This document shows, piece by piece, positions 16,626 to 23,913 of a stretch of DNA of 64,000 nt (position 1 is the first letter of the stretch; each line of letters begins with the position of its first letter). The notes under the pieces were generated by a model, which did not search any database, was not told where the DNA came from, and saw only the letters and a list, made by a program, of their open reading frames with translations. The stretch comes from JBBDWK01 sp040902885 (lineage in GTDB: Bacteria; Acidobacteriota; Terriglobia; Bryobacterales; Bryobacteraceae), in NCBI GenBank assembly GCA_040902885.1, contig JBBDWK010000052.1:1-64000 (forward strand), in the 5' to 3' direction. Made by a program: the position numbers and the translations under genes.

Positions 16626-17102
16626 TCAGTCTTCCTTGTGTATCTGCTGCGAGAGATAGTTGTCGAAGCCGATCTCTTCGATCATGTGAAGCTGGGCTTC
16701 CAGCCAGTCGACGTGCTTTTCTTCGTCCACCAGGATCTTCTCGAAGAGATCCCGCGAACCGTTGTCGGCCACTTCAACGGCCTTCTTGATGGCCGCATTC
16801 AGGCGCGGAATCGCCTCCAGCTCCAGCGCGAGATCGTTCTGAAGCTGCTGCTTCACATTCTGGCCGATCTTGATGGGAAACAGTTCGGTCATGTTCGGCG
16901 TGCCTTCGAGATAAAGAATCCGGTTCATCAACTCCTCGGCATGCTTCATCTCGTCGATGGATTCGTGCCGGTTGTAATCGGCAAGGCGCAGGTACCCCCA
17001 GTTCTCGCACATCTTCGCGTGCAGAAAGTACTGATTGATGGCGGTCAACTCCGCCTTCAGCACCTCATTCAGGTACCGCACTATATCCTGATTCCCTCGC
17101 AT
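16626..17102 (-). CDS. bfr: Bacterioferritin
   Basis: A 158-aa protein, the standard bacterioferritin length. It is a four-helix bundle with the ferroxidase ligands visible: E in LKAELTAINQYFLHA, Y and E in RHESIDEMKHAEELMNRIL, and E and H in VDEEKHVDWLEAQL. The heme-binding Met of Bfr fits near HAEELMNRILYLEG. It stores iron as a mineral in a 24-mer in the cytoplasm. The start is ATG at 17102; an upstream in-frame extension would overlap the divergent deformylase gene and lacks family similarity. A TACAAT element lies 6 bases before the ATG. Confidence 0.95.
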   Translation of the reverse strand: MRGNQDIVRYLNEVLKAELTAINQYFLHAKMCENWGYLRLADYNRHESIDEMKHAEELMNRILYLEGTPNMTELFPIKIGQNVKQQLQNDLALELEAIPRLNAAIKKAVEVADNGSRDLFEKILVDEEKHVDWLEAQLHMIEEIGFDNYLSQQIHKED

Positions 17103-17108
17103 GATCCG

Positions 17109-17136
17109 ATTGTAATCGAATTCAGGAGCCCGCCAA
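17109..17136 (-). promoter_or_regulatory. bfr promoter, leaderless arrangement
   Basis: TTGGCG (17131-17136), a 16-base spacer and TACAAT (17109-17114), with 6 bases to the bfr ATG. No ribosome-binding site fits, so the message is probably leaderless. The region also serves the divergent deformylase gene, which has TATACC 8 bases before its start. Confidence 0.5.
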
Positions 17137-17154
17137 CGGGTATACCTTAAAGGA

Positions 17155-17685
17155 ATGGCCGCACGCCGCATTTTGCAGTTGGGCGACCCCACCCTCCGCG
17201 CTGTTTCCGCGCGCGTACCCGCGGCGTTCGACGCGCGCGCCGTCTTCGTTGACCTGCGCGATACGCTCCACGAGTTCCGCCGCTCGCACGGCTTCGGACG
17301 GGGAATCAGCGCGATCCAAATCGGTGAATCGCTGCGGCTCATTTACATCGAGTTCGACGCAGTTTCCTATCCGCTGCGCAACCCCGAATTTGTATACCGC
17401 AGCGAGGAAAAGTTCTGCCTTTGGGACGATTGTTTCTCCTTCCCCGGTCTCATGGTGTGGCTGGAGCGGTCGGAAAGAGTCGCTGTGCGGTACGAAGACG
17501 CAGGCGGGGCGGAGCGCATTCTCGAAGCCGCGGGCTCTCTCTCGGAGCTGCTGCAGCACGAAATGGACCACCTGGACGGAATTCTCGCGGTCGACCGCGC
17601 CATTGGCCTTAACGGTTTAGCAACACGCGAGGAGTTTGTGCGCCGGTACGCGGTTGCAACGACTGCGCAATTGCCCCCATCATAG
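17155..17685 (+). CDS. def: Peptide deformylase-like protein
   Basis: A 176-aa protein with all three deformylase motifs in variant form: GRGISAIQIG (residues 48-57, with the catalytic Gln at 55), DDCFSFPG (the metal-ligand Cys; the usual EGCLS has become DDCFS), and QHEMDHLDGIL with the HExxH metal site. The enzyme removes N-formyl groups from nascent proteins in the cytoplasm. The motif-2 changes put it among the divergent deformylases, so it may be a secondary copy with altered specificity. It is transcribed away from bfr. The MBL gene starts 5 bases after its stop. Confidence 0.8.
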   Translation: MAARRILQLGDPTLRAVSARVPAAFDARAVFVDLRDTLHEFRRSHGFGRGISAIQIGESLRLIYIEFDAVSYPLRNPEFVYRSEEKFCLWDDCFSFPGLMVWLERSERVAVRYEDAGGAERILEAAGSLSELLQHEMDHLDGILAVDRAIGLNGLATREEFVRRYAVATTAQLPPS

Positions 17686-17689
17686 ATAT

Positions 17690-18616
17690 ATGCGCAGACG
17701 TGTGTGGCTGGGCGGCGCCGGAGTACTGAGCGCTGCGGGAATGGGGTCGGCCATGTACAAAATCTCGCCCGCCTTCTGGCATCAGTTCGCTCGCGAGATG
17801 GGCCGTCCCATCGCTTCCGTTTCCCACCGCCCGCGCACACAGCACTGGTCCGACCGGGGGCTTTACGCTACGTGGCTTGGCCACAGCAGCGTCCTGATGA
17901 AGATCGACGGATTTACGGTGATCACCGATCCGGTCTTAAACGACCGGGTGGGGCTTAGCCTGGGTCCCCTCACTTTGGGAATCAAAAGGCTCACAGAGCC
18001 CGCACTGGCCGTGCGCCAGCTTCCCCACGTCGATCTGATCCTGCTCTCGCACGCGCACATGGATCACTTGGACTTACCCACGATCCGGGCGCTCGAGAGC
18101 CGCAAGACCACGGTGATCACTGCCGCCAGGACCAGGGATCTGCTCCGCTACAGGAGATTTCGCGAGATTCGCGAGCTCGGGTGGGGAGAGACGGTGCGCG
18201 TGGGGCCGCTGCAGATTCGCGGCTGCGAGGTGAACCACTGGGGCGCGCGTATGCGCACGGATGTGTGGCGCGGATACAACGGCTACCTGATTGAGGGCGA
18301 CCGGCACCGCGTGCTGTTCGCGGGCGACACGGCGAACACGGACGCATTCCGGAAGCTGCGCACCACGCGGGCCATTGACCTGGGAATTTTTCCCATCGGA
18401 GCTTACAACCCATGGGTCCGGTTCCACTGCACGCCGGAACAGGCGTGGTCCATGGGGAACGATGCCAGGGTGGAGCGCTTCATTCCCGTTCACCATCAGA
18501 CGTTTCTGCTCGGCCGCGAGCCCACTCTGGAGCCGATCGAACGTTTTCTCACGGCCGCCGGAGCGGACTCCAGACGCATCGTCATGCAGCGCATCGGGCA
18601 GGAAGTGAAGGTCTAA
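17690..18616 (+). CDS. Metallo-beta-lactamase-fold hydrolase (NAPE-PLD/UlaG-like)
   Basis: A 308-aa protein with an Arg-rich leader (RRRVWLGGAGVLSAAG) suggesting export or membrane anchoring. The metal-site signature LSHAHMDHLD (HxHxDHxD) is followed by VNHWGAR, VLFAGDTANTD (bridging Asp) and PVHHQTF (the last His). WLGHSSVLMKIDG and TDPVL at the start are typical of the NAPE-PLD/UlaG group, which hydrolyses phospholipid-type or lactone substrates. The ATG at 17690 is chosen over a longer frame that overlaps the deformylase gene. Substrate unknown. Probably co-transcribed with def. Confidence 0.85.
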   Translation: MRRRVWLGGAGVLSAAGMGSAMYKISPAFWHQFAREMGRPIASVSHRPRTQHWSDRGLYATWLGHSSVLMKIDGFTVITDPVLNDRVGLSLGPLTLGIKRLTEPALAVRQLPHVDLILLSHAHMDHLDLPTIRALESRKTTVITAARTRDLLRYRRFREIRELGWGETVRVGPLQIRGCEVNHWGARMRTDVWRGYNGYLIEGDRHRVLFAGDTANTDAFRKLRTTRAIDLGIFPIGAYNPWVRFHCTPEQAWSMGNDARVERFIPVHHQTFLLGREPTLEPIERFLTAAGADSRRIVMQRIGQEVKV

Positions 18617-18649
18617 GGCCGCGGCGGAGTTCATCGCAGCCCGAATTGT

Positions 18650-18655
18650 TATACT
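18650..18655 (+). promoter_or_regulatory. TATACT -10-like element for the secreted hydrolase gene
   Basis: TATACT lies 25 bases upstream of the ATG at 18681, giving a normal short leader. No clear -35 element is seen. Confidence 0.35.
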
Positions 18656-18680
18656 TTTCGGGAACCCCGCGGACTTTCTC

Positions 18681-20747
18681 ATGCGCGCCTTACTTTCGCT
18701 GACTGTGTTTTGCGCCGAAGCCTTCGCGGCCGGCGTATCGGTTCGTTTCGCTCCTTCGTTGCCGTCCGTGGGCCCTTACCCCACCGACTTCCTCAGTGTC
18801 CCCGATCCCGTTCGAAAAACCGGCCTCCGCGTAAATCTGCCGCTGCCCGATTGCGCGGCGCAGCCTAGCACGTGCGAGGAGATCACACTGATCAACGGCT
18901 TGGATGGCTTCAATCTGCAGCCGCGCATCCGCGTCCGTTTCTCCGGGCCCATCAATCCCGATACGCTCCGCGCGGGGGTTTTCTTCGTCACGCTGAACAA
19001 CCTGACGGACGAAGAGTACGGCCTGCAGAAGCCCGGCGACGTGACGGTAATCAACCAGGTTCTTTACGATCCCGCGACCAACACCGCCTACGCCAAGCCG
19101 GACGCCTTTCTGGATCAGCACCGCCGGTATCTGCTGGTGGTCACCGATGCGGTGCGAGATCCCAGTGGGGACGCGGTGGAGCGAGATCCTGCGTTCGATA
19201 GTTGTCTGGTTCAGGTTGCGGAGTCGCCATACTGCGCCAGTCTGGCCGCCGCGCTCGCCGCGCACCCGCAAAGTCTGGGCGGTCGTCGTGTGATAGCCGC
19301 TTCGCTCTTCACCACTCACAGTGCGACGGAGTGGCTGGAGAAGGCCCGCAACGCGCTGCCCAACACGGCGCTGAACGTGCAGCGCACCGGGTCCCGTAGC
19401 GTGTTTGCCATCTCCGATCTGGCATCCGTCACCGTACGGCCGCAGACCCGGCTTGGCCCGGAGGATCCGGCCGGTACTCAGCTCCCGCTGGCCGTCCTGG
19501 CGGGCGTCGGAAGAGTGGCTTTCGGCTCCTTCCGGTCTCCCGTGTTCCTGAACGATTCGCTGGCAATCGCTCCGCCGGCCGGAGGCGAGATCGCACTTCC
19601 TCCGGCTTCGGCCGAGATTCACTTCATTGCTTTTCTTCCTGCCACGCCGCCCCCCACGCCCGCCGGTTATCCGGCCATTATCGCCGGACACGGTTTGAAC
19701 GGGAGCCATCTCGACCTCATCGCAACTGCCGCCACCAATGCACGCGGCGGCTTCGTCACCATCGGCATTCCGTTTTTCGGCCATGGGTTCGGACCGGGCG
19801 GGAAGGTTGTCCTGGCGGAGCGCAACGGCTCGACCACCGAGCTGTCATCGGGCGGACGCGGCCTGGACATCGACAGGAACGGCGAGATCGGCGCGGCGGA
19901 AGGCTGCGTCCTGCCGGGCATTCGCGGGGCCGCGGACTGCCTCAAGCAGACCACCGTGGATCTCATGCAGCTCACGCGCGCTCTGCGTGTGGGGATCGAT
20001 CTCGATGGCGACGCTCAAGTCGATCTCGATGGCGACCGCGTCTTCTACACTGGCGCGTCTCTCGGCGCCATCGCGGGCACTGTTCTCGCCGCCGCCGAAC
20101 CCGGCGTTCGGGCCGCCGTATTGAACGTCGGCGGAGGCTCGTTTGCGGAGTTGACGCGCTGGAGTCCGACCTTCCGGCCCGCGACGACCGCAAACCTCGC
20201 TCTGCGGAGGCCCTCGCTGCTGAATCGCGGAGCCGGTTTCGAAGAGGACTACGTGCTGCGCTATCGGCCGGTGAAGATCGTTCAGACTCCGGGCGCGGTT
20301 GAGATTCAGGAGTTCTTCGAGTTCGCCGAATGGTATCAGGCCTCCGGCGACGCGGTTGCTTTCGCGCCGCACCTGTTTTCTTCCACGCTTTCCGGCGTGC
20401 CCATCAAGCCGGTCCTGTTTCAAATGGCCATTGGCGACCGCACGATTCCCAACAACACTTCGACGCACCTGATTCGCGCGGCGAATTTGCGCGAGACCAC
20501 GCGGTATTACCGGCACGATCTGGCGCGGGCCGTGGCGCCCGGGCTTTCGTTGAACCCGCACGCGTTCATCGCGGACCCGTCCTCGCTGCACTCAATCGCC
20601 ATCGCCGTGGCCGCGCAAACCGAGGCTGTGGGCTTCCTGGCGTCCGACGGAGCCGCGATTCCGGACGTCAACCACCTGGTCCGTCCTCTGTTCGGCCGGG
20701 ATCTGTTCGAATCGCCCGGTTTCCTGACGGAGGATTTGAATTTCTAA
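18681..20747 (+). CDS. Large secreted alpha/beta-hydrolase with N-terminal Ig-like region
   Basis: A 688-aa protein with signal peptide MRALLSLTVFCAEAFAAG. Residues about 20-190 are beta-rich, with an Ig-like 'bacterial lipase N-terminal' feel (RIRVRFSGPINPDTLRAGVFFV, RRYLLVVTDAVRDPSG). The hydrolase part starts near 320 with PAIIAGHGLNGSHLD (oxyanion His-Gly), has a nucleophile elbow in FYTGASLGAIAGTVLAA (Ser of GASLG), and a late acidic/His pair in FQMAIGDRTIPNNTS and SLNPHAFI. A DxDxDGxxxxDxDGD calcium-like loop (IDLDGDAQVDLDGDRVFY) precedes the elbow. An extracellular esterase or lipase is likely. The beta-propeller gene follows by 7 bases. Confidence 0.7.
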   Translation: MRALLSLTVFCAEAFAAGVSVRFAPSLPSVGPYPTDFLSVPDPVRKTGLRVNLPLPDCAAQPSTCEEITLINGLDGFNLQPRIRVRFSGPINPDTLRAGVFFVTLNNLTDEEYGLQKPGDVTVINQVLYDPATNTAYAKPDAFLDQHRRYLLVVTDAVRDPSGDAVERDPAFDSCLVQVAESPYCASLAAALAAHPQSLGGRRVIAASLFTTHSATEWLEKARNALPNTALNVQRTGSRSVFAISDLASVTVRPQTRLGPEDPAGTQLPLAVLAGVGRVAFGSFRSPVFLNDSLAIAPPAGGEIALPPASAEIHFIAFLPATPPPTPAGYPAIIAGHGLNGSHLDLIATAATNARGGFVTIGIPFFGHGFGPGGKVVLAERNGSTTELSSGGRGLDIDRNGEIGAAEGCVLPGIRGAADCLKQTTVDLMQLTRALRVGIDLDGDAQVDLDGDRVFYTGASLGAIAGTVLAAAEPGVRAAVLNVGGGSFAELTRWSPTFRPATTANLALRRPSLLNRGAGFEEDYVLRYRPVKIVQTPGAVEIQEFFEFAEWYQASGDAVAFAPHLFSSTLSGVPIKPVLFQMAIGDRTIPNNTSTHLIRAANLRETTRYYRHDLARAVAPGLSLNPHAFIADPSSLHSIAIAVAAQTEAVGFLASDGAAIPDVNHLVRPLFGRDLFESPGFLTEDLNF

Positions 20748-20754
20748 AAACTTC

Positions 20755-21756
20755 ATGCGGATGCTTCTTTTTTTCGCGATACTCGGCACGGCGTTGGCCG
20801 AGACCCCGCGCCTCGGGGCTACCCGGCAACTCACCGCCGGCGGACAGAACGCCGAAGCATACTGGTCGCCCGACGGCAAGCGTCTGGTTTTTCAGTCCAC
20901 GCGCAAGGGCTATGAATGCGACCAGATTTTCGTAATGAATGCGGACGGGTCGGAGCAGCGGCTGGTCTCGACGGGTAAGGGGCGCACCACTTGCGGCTAC
21001 TTCCTGGCGGATGGAAAGCACATCGTCTACGCTTCCACGCATGACGCGAGTCCCGCCTGTCCCACCCCGCCGGACCGCAGCAAAGGCTACGTCTGGGGCG
21101 TCTTCCCGGGCTACGACATTTACGTCGCGGACGTCGCTGGAAAGATCGCCCGCAGGATTACTAACGCGCCCGGCTACGATGCCGAAGCGACCGTGAACTG
21201 GAAGGCCAACCGCATTGTGTACACGTCGGTCGAGTCGGGCGACCTGGATCTCTGGACCATGAAGCCCGACGGGTCGGACAAACGGCGGATTACCACCGCG
21301 GTAGGGTACGACGGCGGCGCGGCGTTTTCGCGCGACGGCAAGAGCCTGGTCTGGCGCGCCAACCATCCCTCCACACCCGAAACGCTCGACCGCTACAAAC
21401 AGTTGCTGAGCGACAACCTTACGGCCCCGATGAAGATGGAGATTGTCGTCTCCAACGCCGACGGCTCCAACGCGCGAACGATCACGAATTTCGGCTGCGC
21501 CAGCTTTGCGCCCACTTTCACTCCGGACGGCAAGAAGATTCTGTTTTCGTCCAACAAGCACAACTGCGACGGCCGGCGGTTCGAACTGTTCCTGATGAAT
21601 GTAGATGGCACGGGCCTGGAGCAGGTGACGGACTTCGGAGGCTTCACGTCGTTCCCCGAGTTCTCGCCGGACGGGACGAAGCTCGTGTTCTGTTCGGATA
21701 AGGACGCGAAGGAGCGCTACGAGTTCAACATCTTCGTCAGCGACTGGAAGAAGTAG
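20755..21756 (+). CDS. Secreted TolB-like beta-propeller (PD40 repeats)
   Basis: A 333-aa protein with signal peptide (MRMLLFFAILGTALA). At least five PD40 repeats are visible, each with the pattern SPDGKRLVFQS, ADGKHIVYAS, RDGKSLVWRA, PDGKKILFSS or PDGTKLVFCS, linked by segments such as VMNADGSEQRLV and LMNVDGTGLEQVT. The fold is a six-bladed propeller like the TolB C-terminal domain or the lobe of tricorn/prolyl oligopeptidase. There is no peptidase domain, so binding rather than catalysis is likely. Translationally close to the hydrolase upstream. Confidence 0.82.
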   Translation: MRMLLFFAILGTALAETPRLGATRQLTAGGQNAEAYWSPDGKRLVFQSTRKGYECDQIFVMNADGSEQRLVSTGKGRTTCGYFLADGKHIVYASTHDASPACPTPPDRSKGYVWGVFPGYDIYVADVAGKIARRITNAPGYDAEATVNWKANRIVYTSVESGDLDLWTMKPDGSDKRRITTAVGYDGGAAFSRDGKSLVWRANHPSTPETLDRYKQLLSDNLTAPMKMEIVVSNADGSNARTITNFGCASFAPTFTPDGKKILFSSNKHNCDGRRFELFLMNVDGTGLEQVTDFGGFTSFPEFSPDGTKLVFCSDKDAKERYEFNIFVSDWKK

Positions 21757-21764
21757 CCCGGCTG

Positions 21765-21798
21765 TAGTGTACGACATATGTGGCAGTGTAGTACACTG
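21765..21798 (+). promoter_or_regulatory. Palindromic operator of the RHH/PIN pair
   Basis: A perfect 15-base palindrome CAGTGTA-G-TACACTG (21784-21798) with an additional half site TAGTGTAC (21765-21772) lies 12 bases upstream of the antitoxin ATG. Ribbon-helix-helix antitoxins bind such repeated short palindromes to repress their own operon. Confidence 0.65.
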
Positions 21799-21810
21799 GA
21801 TTAAGAGACT

Positions 21811-22041
21811 ATGAAATCGACCGTGCAGGCTCGGCTTGACAGAGAGACCCATAAGGCCTTGACGCAGCTCGTCCGCCGCTTGGGCTGGAGTCCTTCCAAA
21901 GTGGTCCGGGAAGCCTTACAACTCCTCGCCGTCTGTCAGGGCGGCTACACGGCCAAGAAGATCGTCGGCCTAGGGAGCTTTGCCTCTGGAATCCCGGATC
22001 TCGGTTCGAACAAGAGCCGCCTCGAAGGATTTGGCCGGTGA
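21811..22041 (+). CDS. Ribbon-helix-helix antitoxin-like protein
   Basis: A 76-aa protein. Residues 1-45 (STVQARLDRETHKALTQLV, then GWSPSKVVREALQLLA) match a CopG/MetJ-type ribbon-helix-helix: a short strand, helix A, a turn with S-P-S-K, and helix B. The C-terminal tail (GLGSFASGIPDLGSNKSRLEGFGR) would wrap the toxin active site. The stop overlaps the GTG start of the PIN gene (GTGA). Classified as the antitoxin of a VapBC-like type II module, from arrangement and fold pattern. Confidence 0.82.
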   Translation: MKSTVQARLDRETHKALTQLVRRLGWSPSKVVREALQLLAVCQGGYTAKKIVGLGSFASGIPDLGSNKSRLEGFGR

Positions 22042-22454
22042 AACCGGTCCTGCTGGATACAGGGGTCGTCGTGGCATTGCTCGACCGGAGCGAAAAGTTT
22101 CATGACCGTTGTGTCGCCGCGGTTGCGGACTTGGAGGCGCCTCTCGCGACTTGCGAGGCTGTGATAGCCGAAAGTTGCTACCTGCTTCACAATCTTCCGG
22201 GAGCTGCCGAAGCCATTCTGGAGAATGTGGCCAAGGGAATCTTTCAGGTTCCGTTCCAGATCTCGCGTTCCGCAGCGGCAGTGCAACGGCTGATTCGGAA
22301 ATACCGCGATGTTCCAATCGATTTTGCCGATGCCTGTCTCATTCACATTGCGGATGAGCTGAGTACGGGAGAGATACTCACACTCGACAGCGACTTCTAC
22401 ATTTATCGCTGGGGTCGGAACAAGCCGTTCCAGCCTCTACTCTCGCTTGGATAA
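22038..22454 (+). CDS. PIN-domain ribonuclease toxin (VapC-like)
   Basis: A 138-aa PIN protein with GTG start, overlapping the antitoxin by 4 bases. The acidic Mg2+-binding residues are in place: VLLDTG (D7), VIAESC (E45), DFADACLIHIA (D in the third motif) and TLDSDFYIYR (fourth). This is an RNA endonuclease fold; VapC toxins cut tRNA or rRNA and stop growth when the antitoxin is lost. It converges on the DUF1501 gene 10 bases further on. Confidence 0.9.
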   Translation: MKPVLLDTGVVVALLDRSEKFHDRCVAAVADLEAPLATCEAVIAESCYLLHNLPGAAEAILENVAKGIFQVPFQISRSAAAVQRLIRKYRDVPIDFADACLIHIADELSTGEILTLDSDFYIYRWGRNKPFQPLLSLG

Positions 22455-22463
22455 CGCGCTCTC

Positions 22464-23909
22464 TCAAGCCACAATCTGCGGAATCAACTCCCCGTACACA
22501 TCCGTCAGGCGCATATTCCGCCCGTTGAAGTGGTAGGTCAGCTTGGTGTGGTCCATGCCCAGCAGATGCAGGATGGTGGCGTGCAGATCGTGGATCGCGA
22601 TCGGCTGCTGCTCGGCCTTGTAGCCGAACTCGTCGGTCGCCCCGATAGCCTGGCCTCCGCGAATGCGCGCGCCCGCCATCCAGATGGTCATCGCGCCGGG
22701 ATTGTGGTCGCGCCCCACGCCGCGCTGCGAGATCGGCATGCGTCCGAACTCGCCCTGCCAGATGACCAGCGTGGAATCGAGCAGACCGCGCGACTTGAGA
22801 TCGGCGAGAAGGCCCGCGATGGGCACGTCCACTTCGCCGGCATGCGTGGTGTGATTGCTCTTCACGTCCGAGTGCGCGTCCCAGGTATCCGTGTTCTGAT
22901 TGCCCAGGCCGCCGTGATAGAGCTGCACGAAGCGCACGCCGCGCTCCACCAGCCGCCGCGCCATCAGGCACTGGTGCCCGAACGGCTGCGTGATCGGGTT
23001 ATCCAAACCGTAGAGCTTTTTCGTGGCGGCGCTCTCTCCGTTCAACGCCACGGCTTCGGGCGCGCAGCCCTGCATGCGGTATGCCAGCTCGTAGGACGAG
23101 ATGCGCGCGGATAGCTCGCTCGATCCCGGATACTTCTCGAGATCCATCGAGTTGAGCTTGCCGAGAAGATCGAGACGCGCGCGCTGCTGCTCGGAGGAGA
23201 CCTCGGAAGGCGGCTTCAGATCCACGATGGGATCTCCCGCGGCGCGGAAGACAGTTCCCTGATACGCCGCCGGCATGAAGCCCGCGCTCCAGTTGGCCGG
23301 TCCGCCAAACGGCCCGCCGCGCGCGTCGTAGATGACCACGTATCCGGGCAGGTTCTGGTTCTCCGACCCCAGGCCGTAGGTCACCCAGGAGCCAATGCTC
23401 GGAAAGCCCATGCGGATGACGCCGGTCGCCAGCTCATAGTGCGCCTGCACATGATCGTTGGATCGCCCAAAGACGGAGCGGATGACAGCCAGGTCGTCGA
23501 TGCGGCTGGCGACGTTCGGGAAGATTTCGGACACCTCCAGCCCGCTCTGTCCGTACTTCTTGAAGGTGAACGGGCTGGGCATCAGCGGCCCGGGATGGCC
23601 TTGCCGGACGACGATCTCGCCCTTCCCCGTCATGGGCTGACCGGCATACCGGTCAAGCGACGGCTTCGGATCGAACGTATCGACATGACTGACGCCGCCG
23701 CTCATGAACAGCGAGATCACGCTTGTAGCGCGCGGTTTAAAGTGGGGCTGCTTGGGCGCGAAGGGGCTTGCGCCCTGGGGAGCGGAATCGCAAGCCGCGG
23801 GCTCCTTGGCGAGCAGGCCATCCCTGTCGAGAAGATGCGTCAGCGCGAGGCCGCTCAGCCCGCCGCCGGCTTGAAACAGAAAATCGCGCCGCGCCCAGAA
23901 GTGTTTCAT
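22464..23909 (-). CDS. DUF1501 family protein, Tat-exported
   Basis: A 481-aa protein with a Tat leader ARRDFLFQAGGGLSGLAL. It is a sulfatase/alkaline-phosphatase-like fold of the DUF1501 family, with MSGGVSHVDTFDPKP near the N-terminus, LMARRLVERGVRFVQLYHGG, WDAHSDVKSNH, VIWQGEFGRMP, GRDHNPGAMTIWMAGARIRGG and a C-terminal HDLHATILHLLGMDH. The acidic and His residues of these motifs would form a metal site. The gene is 4 bases downstream of a DUF1549/DUF1553 cytochrome gene, the standard pairing in Planctomycetes and Acidobacteria. Biochemical role not established; polysaccharide or sulfated-glycan use has been proposed. Confidence 0.92.
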   Translation of the reverse strand: MKHFWARRDFLFQAGGGLSGLALTHLLDRDGLLAKEPAACDSAPQGASPFAPKQPHFKPRATSVISLFMSGGVSHVDTFDPKPSLDRYAGQPMTGKGEIVVRQGHPGPLMPSPFTFKKYGQSGLEVSEIFPNVASRIDDLAVIRSVFGRSNDHVQAHYELATGVIRMGFPSIGSWVTYGLGSENQNLPGYVVIYDARGGPFGGPANWSAGFMPAAYQGTVFRAAGDPIVDLKPPSEVSSEQQRARLDLLGKLNSMDLEKYPGSSELSARISSYELAYRMQGCAPEAVALNGESAATKKLYGLDNPITQPFGHQCLMARRLVERGVRFVQLYHGGLGNQNTDTWDAHSDVKSNHTTHAGEVDVPIAGLLADLKSRGLLDSTLVIWQGEFGRMPISQRGVGRDHNPGAMTIWMAGARIRGGQAIGATDEFGYKAEQQPIAIHDLHATILHLLGMDHTKLTYHFNGRNMRLTDVYGELIPQIVA

Positions 23910-23913
23910 GCGC

